Shown: positions 22,094 to 31,619 of the stretch, piece by piece
Layout: every line of letters begins with the position of its first letter
Numbering within the stretch: the stretch's first letter is position 1
Source: Puccinia triticina
Taxonomy: Eukaryota > Basidiomycota > Pucciniomycetes > Pucciniales > Pucciniaceae
Length of the DNA: 64,000 bases
Direction: 5' to 3'
Assembly (NCBI RefSeq): GCF_026914185.1
Contig: NC_070566.1
Coordinates: forward strand, 744,001-808,000
Position numbers and translations under genes: made by a program
Notes under the pieces: generated by a model
Database searches by the model: none
The model's input: the letters and a program-made list of their open reading frames with translations, nothing else
Told to the model about the DNA's origin: nothing

Positions 22094-22395
22094 GCGCCGA
22101 TCTTGAAGAGACGTCCAAGCGATTTGACAAGGGGGTTAACAAAGGACGATTCCCCGACTATGGCCAGATCATTGACGTGGACGGCAACCGCACCAACAAG
22201 AGCACCATTCTTGATTGTGAAATATAGCGTTGGGTTGTATTTTGATTGCGTGAGACCACACTTCACTAGCCCACAATGAAGCTTGACGTTCCACTCGTGG
22301 GGGGATTGTTTGAGCCCGTAGATAGAGCGCTTTACCTTGCAGACCCATTCTGCGTGTTCTGGATCCTCAAAACCCGGGGGCTGTTCCATGTACAC
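22094..22395 (-). pseudogene. copia-1 reverse transcriptase, central part
   Basis: Reads MYMEQPPGFEDPEHAEWVCK, SIYGLKQSPHEWN and then VAVHVNDLAIVGE. The catalytic box, HVDD in copia-2, is HVND here, a lost aspartate. The copia signature YGLKQSP is intact. Confidence 0.88.
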
Positions 22396-22485
22396 CGGTT
22401 CCTGGAGACGTCCATTGAGGAAGGCCGTCTTGAAGTCAACCTGTCTTCCGGTCCATTTCTTAATTGCAAGTAGGCTAAAGATCAG

Positions 22486-22677
22486 TCAAAGCGTTTCTAA
22501 GCATAGCGTGGGCACAAACACCTCCTCATAATCCACTCCTTTCACCTGTGTGTACCCCATGGCGACTAACCTTGCCTTGAGTTTTTGGATGGAGTTGTCC
22601 GGACGGCGCTTTACCTTGAACACCCACTTAGACTTGATGATCTTATGTTTAAGTGGGCGCGGCACCAGGTTCTCCAT
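22486..22677 (-). pseudogene. copia-1 reverse transcriptase, N-terminal part
   Basis: Matches the copia RT start: KHKIIKSKWVFKVKRRPD, LKARLVAMGYTQ, GVDYEEVF. The Trp of KSKWVFK is intact here whereas copia-2 has a stop. The frame breaks before and after it. Confidence 0.85.
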
Positions 22678-23077
22678 TTAGCTCAGGGGAATGGGGAGGT
22701 CCCAGCTTGTGTGAGATTCCGACTTGATCCAGATATGTGGTGACCTCAGATGACAAGTAATCTCCTCCATTGTCAGAGTGCAGAGCCAGGATTTTGTGTG
22801 ACCCATCTTTCTCAAAGTGGGCACGGAAAAGCTTGAAGCATTGGAAAACATTGGCTTTTGATTTCATCGGATAGAGAGAAACATTTTTGGAGAAATCATT
22901 GATGAAGGTGACAAAATATTTATACCCTTCCCTGGACTGTATTTCAAAAGAGCCAACATCCGAGTGAATGAGTCTCCCCGGGGCATCAGATCTGTATGGC
23001 GCTTGAGACTTGAAGGGGGTTTGGTGCATCTTGGATTGTACGCAGATGGGGCATCGCTGTACATCAATTTTGTTCAT
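22649..23077 (-). pseudogene. copia-1 integrase core
   Basis: Zinc-binding CPICVQSKM, then IHSDVGSF (first catalytic Asp), FVTFINDFSK, LHSDNGGDYLS (second Asp; copia-2 has RSDNGGEYLS) and GPPHSPELNG. The catalytic Glu that should follow (VAERANRT in copia-2) is replaced after a frame break. Confidence 0.88.
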
Positions 23078-23115
23078 CGTGGTGGGTTTGATACCAAGAA
23101 TTTTGAGGAGGGCCT

Positions 23116-23640
23116 TCAGGGGTTTGAGGCTAGGCGTTGATGGAAACCCAGAAGGGACCTGTCAACGGATGACAGAGAAGCACAGGAGGTGGAGAAAGAC
23201 TGTACCTCGTCGGACAGTAAGTAGTAAAGATTTCCTTTACGGTATCCCTGTCCAACGGTGTTGCCCTTGATCTCAGCTGACAACGACTTGAGGATATTGC
23301 ACTTGTCTTTGCTGAACACGCATGTGAGTCCAGCGTCGCACATCACAGCCATTGATAGCAGGGGTTCATGGAGGTCGGCAACGGATACCGGGGAAGACAG
23401 CGGCAGATTCGCGGTGCCGCAATGAGATGCGGTGACAAGAGAGTGATTGGCAAGGCGCACGGGGGTGTTGTCCTGCTTGACGTTGAAGACTCCCGTTGAG
23501 TAAGGGGTGATGCAGTTAGTGCACCCAGAATCAAGATTTGCGTCACGGGAGGCGTCTGAGCCCGCTGCCGAGACTTGTTTTGACACCACAACTGCATTAC
23601 CTGCCCTCGCCAAGAGTTGTGGGTGGCCATCTTCATCCAA
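23116..23640 (-). pseudogene. copia-1 protease and pre-integrase region
   Basis: DANLDSGCTNCITPY is the aspartic protease active site (DSG), followed by PVRLANHSLV and VADLHEPLLSMAVMCDAG, as in copia-2. It ends with GNTVGQGYRKGNLYYL and LLGFHQRL, the pre-integrase segment. The frame shifts near 23110 before the integrase. Confidence 0.85.
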
Positions 23641-23699
23641 GTCCGAGTAGTCAGACTTGTCCTGGCCGTCATCTCCGCCTAGCTCGACTACGGTGGTTT

Positions 23700-24239
23700 T
23701 TCCGGCCTTGGCGTGAGGCCTGTGGTTCTGTCCGCCTCTGCGGGAGCCTTGGTGACAGGGGCGGTTGGTGGAGCGAGATGAGTCGGCCGGACGGGAACGG
23801 GATGGATCGGTTGAGTGGTTTTGTTTGTGTTCAGATAGAACACAAGCCGCAGTCTTGCAGGCTGAGAGCTCGTGACTGTTGACATTGCAAAAGGTGCAAA
23901 ACAGTGCCGGATTGTACAGGGGTCTGGTCTTGCGGTCTGTCGAGACATTGGCCCAGGCAACGGATTCAATCAGTCGGGACTCTTCAAGGCGTTGTTGACG
24001 TCAAAGGGAGTCTTGGCAAAGAGCTGAGACGATCTTCAGGGACAAGACTTGGCTCTTGTTCATAAGCGCAGAAACACACGGAAGCCAATTGGGTGGCAGG
24101 AAGTTGAGAAGCGAGGTGGCATGGATATTGTCAGGGGTGAGTGGCTTCTGTGGGGTGACAATTGGTTTAGACGTTTGGCAAACAAATTGAGCTCATTGAT
24201 GTGTGCTTCCACGTCATGGCCCGTCATCCTTGCGGTCGT
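23700..24239 (-). pseudogene. copia-1 gag C-part with CCHC knuckle
   Basis: A zinc knuckle CTFCNVNSHELSAC (C-x2-C-x4-H-x4-C) lies near 23860-23900. Upstream in element sense (24239-24060) the gag helix region reads DVEAHINELNLFAKRLNQL, aligned with HIKEMAVCAERLNSL of copia-2. Frames are broken between the parts. Confidence 0.75.
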
Positions 24240-25227
24240 TGTGGTAGACGGAAAAGTGGAAAAATAAAAAGTTTTTCTATGCCACATAATTACTCATCCT
24301 AGGCCTCAAGATACCATCAAATGGACCCCAGAAATGGATTCTACGGCCAATTTCACCCCTAGTCACCACTGGAAGTACCCCTGGACCCCCTCTAGTGTGG
24401 AAGTTACCCCTCATGGACACCTATCACACGGCCAGCCCTAGTAACCCAGCTGTCACCGGCCTCAACCCAAGCTCCACAGTAGTACACTTATACACATCAC
24501 AGGATACAAACATACATCTCCCTGTCAGGCTACACTCATTACATATTAACTACATACACTCCTTTATACACATAGTATGACATCATTTACACTGTTTCTG
24601 CAACCTCAGACTTTAGGTATACACTAATTCCCCCTGTATGACAGCTCATGCAGTCTACTGTCACCTCATGCATGCGTTAGAATGTTCTGTTGTATATTCT
24701 GACATCATGTATGCACCCCTGGCATGTTTAGAATGTTCTGTTGTATATTCTGACACCATCCATGCACCCCTGAGGGGTTATGACATCATTTGTATCCACT
24801 CCCACCAGCTAAAATCCCTCACCCTGCTGTCTAGATTAGCTGAAACCCTAACCCACAAGCCCCTTTGGGGCTCCACTTTTGTCTATAAAAGGAGCTCTCT
24901 CCACCCCCAGGGCCTGCTCCCCAGTTCCTCACCCAGAACTCACAAGTCACCCAACACTCATCCTCACTCAAATCCTAAAACCCTTATAACAATAAATCAA
25001 CCCTTATAACAAAGTAATTCAACCCTTATAACAAAGTAATTAAAACACTTACACGTTGCCGGTCAAACAGATTTCATCTGGAACAGACCAGACCTATCAC
25101 TTAATAAAACTTGCCAAGCTGAGCTTGGTGGGTCTTGTTGACTGATAACAGAAGGGCAGAGCTTGCAAATCCACCATACCCTTCACCATTCAGCAAAAGG
25201 GTTTCATTACCACTTTTGAGTCTTACA
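24240..25227 (+). mobile_element. solo LTR with TCGT target duplication
   Basis: Starts TGTGGTAGAC and ends GAGTCTTACA, flanked by TCGT at 24236-24239 and 25228-25231. It splits the copia-1 gag between WLRKL and its continuation. Sequence and layout match the solo LTR at 61382-62176 over both ends (GAATCTACGGCCAA-type block near the start; AACTTGCCAAGC, GAGCTTGGTGGGTCTTGT and ATTCAGCAAAAGGGTTTCA near the end). A TATA box sits at 24884-24890. Confidence 0.88.
24884..24890 (+). promoter_or_regulatory. TATA box in solo LTR
   Basis: TATAAAA followed by GGAGCTCTCTCCACCCCC; the same context (TATATAAGGAGCTCTCTC) is conserved in the second copy at 61862. It gives the LTR sense as plus. Confidence 0.65.
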
Positions 25228-25624
25228 TCGTGAGTTTGCGCAGCCAGTACATGCGTCCACCAGATGAGGAGTCCTGGTGGGCCTCTTTCAACGCATCCCA
25301 CATCCCCTTTGCATCTTGGATTAACAAGCGGATGTAGCGCAGGTTGACCGATTCTATTGTGCGCGAGATGACAGAGCAGATCGCCATGTTGTCCTGTTCA
25401 AACGTCGCCCTTCGGGGGCCTTTGTTGTTAGAGTGCGGTGGTTTGATGATGTATGAGACACCAGTCACATTGAAGTGGATCTCCAGGAGGACTGCCCAGT
25501 TGAGGTAGTTCGAGTTGACTCCTGGAGCTTTGAGGGCCTTGACGCCTGAGATTTTTAGAGCCGGATGGCTGATGAGCTCCATGTGCGGTGGAGTGGCTTT
25601 TTGATGTTGATCACTAGTCAACAT
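25228..25624 (-). pseudogene. copia-1 gag N-terminal part
   Basis: The frame has GVNSNYLNWAVLLEIHFNVT and DAKGMWDALKEAHQDSSSGG then RMYWLRKLT, aligning with the copia-2 gag. The 5' end lies about 85 bp inside the primer site, as expected. It is interrupted by the solo LTR. Confidence 0.88.
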
Positions 25625-25708
25625 TGTGATAAATTGAGCGAATGGGGTGATCCTTTGAGTGTTTACAAACCAATTATCTGTTATTTTACGTGCTAGAGCT
25701 GGTACACA

Positions 25709-25723
25709 GTGGGACTCATAACC
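25709..25723 (-). other. copia-1 primer-binding site (mutated)
   Basis: Directly inside the 5' LTR. Plus-strand GTGGGACTCATAACC corresponds to the initiator tRNA-Met anticodon arm CTGGGCTCATAACC with two changes. An internal, half-tRNA primer is implied. Confidence 0.65.
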
Positions 25724-26037
25724 TGATGAGATGAATCATCCTGTGGCAGCATAACACAATGTGTGAGTGATTTCGTGGAAGGATGATTCATTTCATGAAG
25801 AGAGAGAAAAGAAACAAAGAAAGAACAAAGAAGAGAGAGAGAGAGAAGAAACCCTAACCTGTGGCAGCAGAACACAATGTGTGAGTGAGTTTGCGGAAGG
25901 ATGAGGAAAAGACTTCCACGCCTCTGCTGCCACAGGGTAACTACCTACAAGCTGTCACAGATGTGAAAGGTGATAGAAAGGTTTGAAGCAGAAAACAACA
26001 TGAGAGAAACATGAAACAAAGACGTGACACCTCAACA
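25724..26037 (-). repeat. copia-1 5' LTR
   Basis: Partner of 19185-19498, also 314 bp, TGATGAG to CTCAACA on the plus strand; followed by AATTT, the second copy of the target duplication. Confidence 0.9.
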
Positions 26038-26102
26038 AATTTTTAACACTATATCCAATTACTTGAGAATTTTTTTTTGAAAATACTATTCCTCCTTCAA
26101 CC

Positions 26103-26471
26103 TTAAACGTCAAACTCCCTCAAGCAGCCAAAAAAAATGATCCCAAGACCACCGCGTGGGCAGCCGTTGGCCCCCACTGGATCTGCGATGGGGGAATTGT
26201 AGCGACTCCAAACACCCTCCTTCTTATACCCATTTGGGCTTACACCCTGAATCCAAAATGCTCCTTTTTTTCCATCGACATCCTGTGCATTCAATGAGTT
26301 TAGCATTTGACTTGCACCGCGTTCATCTGGTATGTTCACGGTGATTGCTATTGGCGGCATGAGACAACATATCATTTCCATGTCCCAGTCACCTTTTTGA
26401 ATGTTCACCGGGTGAATTCCCCCGTGCTTGATACAGGGTTGCGCGCAATGCACCAATCTTTCCAAGTTCAA
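26103..26471 (-). other. unassigned 122-residue ORF
   Basis: An open frame lying just inside a tRNA-iMet primer-site sequence (26489-26503), which is where a minus-strand copia gag would start. The protein shows no copia Gag signature and I do not recognise it; it may be a rearranged element fragment. Confidence 0.3.
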
Positions 26472-26488
26472 TTTTGAAGCAGCAAGCG

Positions 26489-26503
26489 CTACCTGGGCTC
26501 ATA
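26489..26503 (-). other. orphan initiator tRNA-Met primer-binding site
   Basis: Plus-strand CCTGGGCTCATAACC, preceded by AAGCGCTA as in the tRNA-iMet D-stem side. It belongs to a further minus-strand copia remnant whose LTR is not visible. Confidence 0.55.
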
Positions 26504-26562
26504 ACCTATTGAACAAGTGAAAAGAAAGGTCCGAGTGAAGTGGGTGTTGAACCCACAACCTC

Positions 26563-26589
26563 GTGTACTGTGAGAGTCGAACTCACATA

Positions 26590-26631
<42 letters not shown>

Positions 26632-26633
26632 AC
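26563..26633 (-). tRNA. tRNA-like sequence (pseudo-tRNA or SINE head)
   Basis: On the minus strand a 71-nt segment has a perfect 7-bp acceptor (GTGTACT/AGTACAC), D-arm GCTC...GAGC, and a perfect T-arm GTGAG-TTCGACT-CTCAC. The anticodon arm is irregular: CTCATGA would give a CAT (Met) loop, but its stem does not pair in register. A second T-arm-like GTGGGTTCAACACCCAC follows immediately. I take it as a degenerate tRNA or tRNA-derived repeat, not a proven gene. Confidence 0.4.
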
Positions 26634-26751
26634 ATTGCTATGTTGCAGTTGAATACAGTAGATGTATGCTTATGATGATGTGTGGTGTTGCCCCAAACAT
26701 AAGGATCAAAAACCCCTCTTCGTTACACTCTACGAAACGAACTCGGTCATC

Positions 26752-27372
26752 ATGGCCGAACAAGCTCAATTCAACGTTCCAGACTCGTCGGACAACTCGT
26801 CACTTCGGGTCACTGGAATTCCTCAGCTTCAGGCTCCGGAGGCCGACTCCAATTATCTCAAATGGAGTTTCGTCGTCAAAGTCCACCTGAACTCTATCAG
26901 TCTCGGCTATCTCCTCAAGGAAGTCAAGCCCAAAGATCGTAACGCCAAATGGGCCAAGGACAACGCCGACGTTTGTTCCTTCATCGTCCGAACCATTCAC
27001 CAAGACAACCTTTGTCTTATCCAAGCGTATCCCGACGATGCAAAAGGGATGTGGGACGCTCTTCACAAGGCTCATCTGGACTCCACCGCGGGAGGCCGAA
27101 TCTACTGGCTCCGCAAGCTAGTCCTTCTTCGTTTGACTGAAGATGACATCGACTCCCACATCAAGGAGATGGCGGTATGCGCCGAGCGACTCAACTCCCT
27201 CGTCACCGCCGAGAAACCTCTCACTGTGGACGACATCCATGCAGCTGCCCTCTTGGGATCTCTCCCCGTCGACTGGCTGCACTGTGTGTCCGCCATGATG
27301 AACGAGGAGAACGTTACCTCGGCTCGCATTGTCGCAGCTCTCAAGGCAGAGTCCCTTCGTCGCAAAGCTTGA
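26752..27372 (+). pseudogene. copia-2 gag
   Basis: ATG at 26752 (MAEQAQFNVPDSSD). The UBN2-type region reads SNYLKWSFVVKVHLNSIS, DDAKGMWDALHKAHLDS, TAGGRIYWLRKLVLLRL and LLGSLPVDW. A TGA at 27370-27372 interrupts, after which the same frame continues through the zinc knuckle CSFCRIKGHELSAC (27443-27500) into protease, so the ancestral product was a single gag-pol polyprotein. Confidence 0.85.
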
Positions 27373-29772
27373 GTCGAAGGCGCCGTCTCCGTCTCGGCTG
27401 CCCAATCGAGAACCTCTTCGAACACCAGGACCCGACCTCCCTTCAACGAGTCTCTATTCTGCTCATTCTGTCGCATTAAGGGTCATGAGCTATCGGCCTG
27501 TAAAAGTGCGGCTAGGGTCTTGGATGATCACCAACGCGGCCGCAGGTCTAACACCGATCAAAGTAGTCGCTCGGACTCTGACAAAGGCTCTTCCAGGGAC
27601 AAACGTCCCACCTCTGGACAAAACCATCCAACACCCAAACCGGCTGCCAAGGCCGGTCTCACCACTGTTGTTGAACTCGGCAGTGACTCATCCTACGAGT
27701 CAGACCAATCCAAATCCGCGTACGCTGGCACGGCTACCGACTTCCTCACTCCCGTCACAGCCCTCCAAACGTCGGTCGATGCCAACATCGACTCCGGGTG
27801 CTCGATGAGCATGACCCCATACTCCGACGATGTCACTCAACTCAGGGTCACATCTACTCCGGTCCGCCTTGCAGACAACTCTGTCGTGTCGGCCACTCAC
27901 AAAGGTTACTCTACCCTTCCTCTGGCCGTTTCCAAAGCCATCAGAACCCTGGTCGTCCCCACTCTCCACAAACCCCTTCTTTCCGTGGCTGGATTGTGCG
28001 ACGCTTCTTTGCGAGTAGTCTTCACCCCGGATTCCTGTGACATCTATCACTCGAATGACTTTGAGGTCACCAGAAACGTCGTCGGCCAGGGCTACCGAAA
28101 GGGAAATTTGTTCTACCTCCCTTCCGCCGAGGTTACGTCTCATTCCGCCTCCCTGGTTCCTGGACAACTGGCTGATAATTCTCTTTTTGGTTACCATCAA
28201 CGACTATCACACATAGGTCTGAAGTCCCTACGCCGCCTTCTCAAGCTCCACCGGATCAAACCATCATCCATGAATGAGGCCGATGTCCGCAAATGCCCTG
28301 TCTGTATTCAATCAAAGATGCACAGGTCACCTTTCACCTCTCGCTCTCCTTATCGCTCTAAAGTCCCCGGAGAACTCATCCATTCGGATGTAGGATCTTT
28401 CGAAGTCGCATCCCGAGAGGGATACAAATACTTTGTTACTTTCATAGACGATTTTTCAAAGTCTCTTTCCGTCATGCCATTGAAATGCAAAAGCGATGTT
28501 TTTCGCTGTTTCAAACTCTTCAAAGCGTCCTTCGAAAAGGATGGGCGATTTATCATTCGTGCGTTACGATCGGACAATGGCGGAGAGTACCTCTCCAAAG
28601 CATTTGAGACGTTTCTTCTTGATTCTGGCATCAATCACTCTCCGGGTCCTCCCCACTCCCCTGAGCTCAACGGTGTTGCGGAACGTGCGAACAGGACAAT
28701 TGGCAACTTGATCAGATGTCTTTTGATCAGTTCCAAACTTCCTAAGTCGTTTTGGGCAGACGCTCTTCGCCACATTCTTCATTCCATCAACTCCATCCCT
28801 TTCTCCACCCCTTCTGGTTTCCACTCACCTCATTCTCTTCTGGGTCATGATTCCGTCGCTGTTGAATACTTACATCCCTTCGGCTGTCTAACTTGGTACA
28901 AGGTGCCCGAGGCGAATCGCAAGAAGCTTGATCCGAAAGCTCGAGCGGCGTTGTTCCTCTCCTATCTCCCGGATGGAAACGGATATCGCGTGTGGGATTT
29001 GGAGCGCCGTCAAGCAGTCAAAACCCGCGATGTCCTTTTCGATGACTCTGTCTTCCCATACGACCTTCAAACTGTAGGTCCGTCTCCTACGGTCACGGTC
29101 AAACTACCCTGGCCTTCTCCTGACCACCGCGCCCCGGTGTTGCCACCTACTGCTTCCACGGTACCTTCCACCCCTCCAGCGGCGCCCACCGTCCCTGCTC
29201 CATCCATTCCATCCATCCTTGATTCCCCACCCTTAAACATACCTCTCCAACCCCGCTTTGACCGACGGCTGACTGCATCCATGCATGCACCTCTGAACAG
29301 AGTTCGAGATCGGACCCCGTCGCCTGTCTCCTCGTCAAATGACACAGATGCATCGGACGGTAAGTCTGCCCCGTCGCCGATCCCCCTTCCGTCGCCATTT
29401 CTTCGCCCTGCATCTCCTCCATCTCTTCTCCCATCTCCTCCTCTGCTTTCCCCTGTCGCACGGGCTCCTCCTAAGGTTCGCCCACCTTCACCGCTCCACA
29501 GGTCCTCTCCACCGGTGCTGCCTCCCGTTCTCCCGACTACGGAAAACTCCCCTCGTGTCCCTCAAGTGGCGAACCCTCCTCCGCCTCCACTCCTCCTCCG
29601 CCTCCCCCGCCCCGCGTCCCCTCGCCTCCACCGGTACGACGGTCCAACAGATCCAGGAAAGCCCCGGATCGCTACGGGCAGTGGTCAAAATCAGCGACTG
29701 CTCCTGAAGAAGTTGACACTCCCAAGACCTGGCGCCAGCTTCAGCGGTCCCCACACAAGGACAAATGGCTAA
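27373..29772 (+). pseudogene. copia-2 CCHC, protease and integrase
   Basis: In order: CCHC knuckle; protease DANIDSGCSMSMTPY; pre-integrase VVGQGYRKGNLFYL; integrase zinc ligands ending CPVCIQSK; catalytic IHSDVGSF, RSDNGGEYLS and VAERANRT (D, D, E all present); then a 150-residue Pro/Ser-rich linker. Within the linker (about 29.58-29.63 kb) the frame shifts, so the 29772 stop is out of the coding register. Confidence 0.88.
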
Positions 29773-30731
29773 AGGCTGCTAACGAAGAATTCTCTTCTCT
29801 TCTAGGGATGAACACGTGGAAATTGGTACCGCGTCCGGTGAAACGTCGTATCATAAAATCGAAATGAGTTTTTAAGGTCAAACGCAGACCGGACAAATCT
29901 ATTCAGAAACTGAAAGCGCGGTTGGTCGCCATGGGCTACTCCCAAATTCGAGGTCTAGACTACAATGAGGTTTTTTCGCCCACACTTCGAATGGAGACAT
30001 TTCGTCTCATCTGCACTCTCCTCGCCGCCCGGAGCTGGAAAGGCCGCCAGGTTGACTTCAAAACCGCGTTCCTAAACGGTCACCTCGACGAGCCGATCTA
30101 CATGGAGCAACCAATCGGTTTCGAAGATTCCGCGCACCCGGACTATGTATGCGAGGTGACCAGATCTTTATACGGTCTGAAACAATCTCCCCGTCAGTGG
30201 AATCAAGAACTCAATTCTGCTCTCGTGGATCTTGGCATGTCTCAATCGAAATACGATCCCACGCTTTACTTCCGCATAACCGGCAAGAAGCTCGTGTGTG
30301 CGGTGACAGTTCACGTGGACGATCTCACGGTAGTGGGCGAGCCGGCTCATGTAGATGGGCTCATAACTTCCCTGGGCTCTCGATTTAAAATTGGGGCTGA
30401 CGAGGACCTGCATCATTTTCTATCTATCAAAATCACCAGGGACCTTGAAAACCGTCTGATCTATCTTTCCCAATCGCACTATATCGACGATATGATCTCT
30501 TGTTTTATTCCTGGAGATTCCCTCAACGTATCGACACCTACGGACTCGTTTTTCAAAGATCTCCGCCGGCGCAAGCCCGGAGATCCCATCTCATCCGGTC
30601 CGTACAACCAATTGATCGGGTCTCTTCTGTGGGTTGCGCAATGCACCAGACCGGATGTCTCGTTCGCCGTGAACAGGCTTTCTCAGTTCCTGAAGGACCC
30701 CTCCGACTCTCACTGGACGGCTGCTGTTTGA
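29640..30731 (+). pseudogene. copia-2 reverse transcriptase
   Basis: After the shift the frame reads TPKTWRQLQRSPHKDKW, then KSK-stop-VFKVKRRPD (TGA at 29865, Trp in copia-1), RQVDFKTAFLNGHLDE, SLYGLKQSPRQWN, VTVHVDDLTVVGE (catalytic DD intact) and GSLLWVAQCTRPDVSF. TGA at 30729 replaces the Arg of AAVRVLHY in copia-1. Confidence 0.9.
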
Positions 30732-31253
30732 ATTCTCCGTTACCTCGCTGCTACCAAAAATCTCCGTCTCCGTCTTGGCGGCTCCCTTGTTTTCGGGGGT
30801 TTTTCTGACGCCGACTGGGCTGAAGACAGGGAGGATCGCAGGTCTACTTCGGCTTACACTTACCGTCTTGGTGATGGATCAGTCTCGTGGAAATCTCGCA
30901 AACAGGCGACTGTTTCTCTTTCCAGCACCGAGGCAGAGTACAAAGCTCTCTCGGATTCGTGTAAAGAGGGTCTCTGGTTCCGCAACGTCCTAACTGAACT
31001 GTGCCTTCGTCCAAAGCAAGCAATTCCTCTCCACGTCGACAACAAAGGTGCAGAGGCTATGGCCAACAACCCTGAACATCACTCAAGAACCAAGCACATT
31101 GATGCGCGATATCATTTTGTGCGCGAGTGCGTCAAAGACTCCAAAATCAAGATTCTTCACGTCTCGACACATGACATGCTGGCTGATATGTTAACAAAAC
31201 CGCTATCCCGTCTGCTCCTCGAAAAGCACCGCCTTATGTTTGGTATCGTTTAG
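30732..31253 (+). pseudogene. copia-2 RNase H
   Basis: Continues in the same frame as the RT after the stop: SDADWAEDREDRRSTSAY, SLSSTEAEYKALSDSCKE, HVDNKGAEAMANNPEHHS, SRTKHIDARYHFVRECVKD and DMLADMLTKPLSR, with natural stop at 31253. All acidic positions seen in copia RNase H are kept. Confidence 0.88.
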
Positions 31254-31333
31254 TTTTTTTTTGTTGTCACTACAGTTTCTTTCCTCATGTTTTCATTTTT
31301 TTTCTCTCATCTCAGATTCTCAGCAAGGGGGGG

Positions 31334-31516
31334 TGTTGAGGTTGGCTCATCTGGTTGTCTGCTTCGATCTTCATTTCTCATCCGCTCATCTCATGTCACA
31401 CGCCTGTCACATTGTTTCTTTGTTTCCGCTCGACTACATAACCTGGAGTAGCAGACGTTGGAAAGGCTTTCCTCATCCTTTCCAACACACTCACCATACT
31501 CGTGTCTGCTGCTTCA
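31334..31516 (+). repeat. copia-2 3' LTR (about 183 bp)
   Basis: Starts TGTTGAGGTTGGCTC directly after the G-rich polypurine tract and ends near CTGCTGCTTCA. A 39-bp piece ending in the same string is repeated at 31573-31612, so the LTR might extend further. There is no partner LTR upstream. Confidence 0.65.
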
Positions 31517-31619
31517 GGTAAGTTTCATCTCTTTATATTTCTCTGTATAGTTGTCTCATATGAAATCAATATCCTTTCCAACACACTCACCATACTCGTG
31601 TCTGCTGCTTCAGTCCCAT

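Larger units (their letters stand above)
19185..26037 (-). mobile_element. Ty1/copia element copia-1 (degenerate, with nested insertions)
   Basis: Flanked by 314-bp LTRs (19185-19498 and 25724-26037) and the 5-bp target duplication AATTT (19180-19184 and 26038-26042). On the minus strand the order is 5' LTR, primer site, gag, CCHC knuckle, protease, integrase, reverse transcriptase, RNase H, polypurine tract (AGCAAGGGGGG, 19499-19509) and 3' LTR, the copia order. It is split by solo-LTR-like insertions at 20709-22093 and 24240-25227 and a MITE at 19544-19739, and carries frame breaks, so it is dead. It belongs to the same family as copia-2 at 26.8-31.5 kb (same polypurine tract, aligned proteins). 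Confidence 0.9.
26752..31516 (+). mobile_element. Ty1/copia element copia-2 (nearly complete, 5' LTR missing)
   Basis: Gag, CCHC, protease, integrase, reverse transcriptase and RNase H follow in copia order, then the polypurine tract AGCAAGGGGGGG (about 31322-31333) and a 3' LTR from 31334 (TGTTGAGG, like copia-1). No LTR or primer site is found upstream of gag, so it is 5'-truncated. Three in-frame stops (27370, 29865, 30729) and a frameshift near 29.6 kb make it non-functional; all three stops look like C-to-T or G-to-A changes. Confidence 0.88.
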
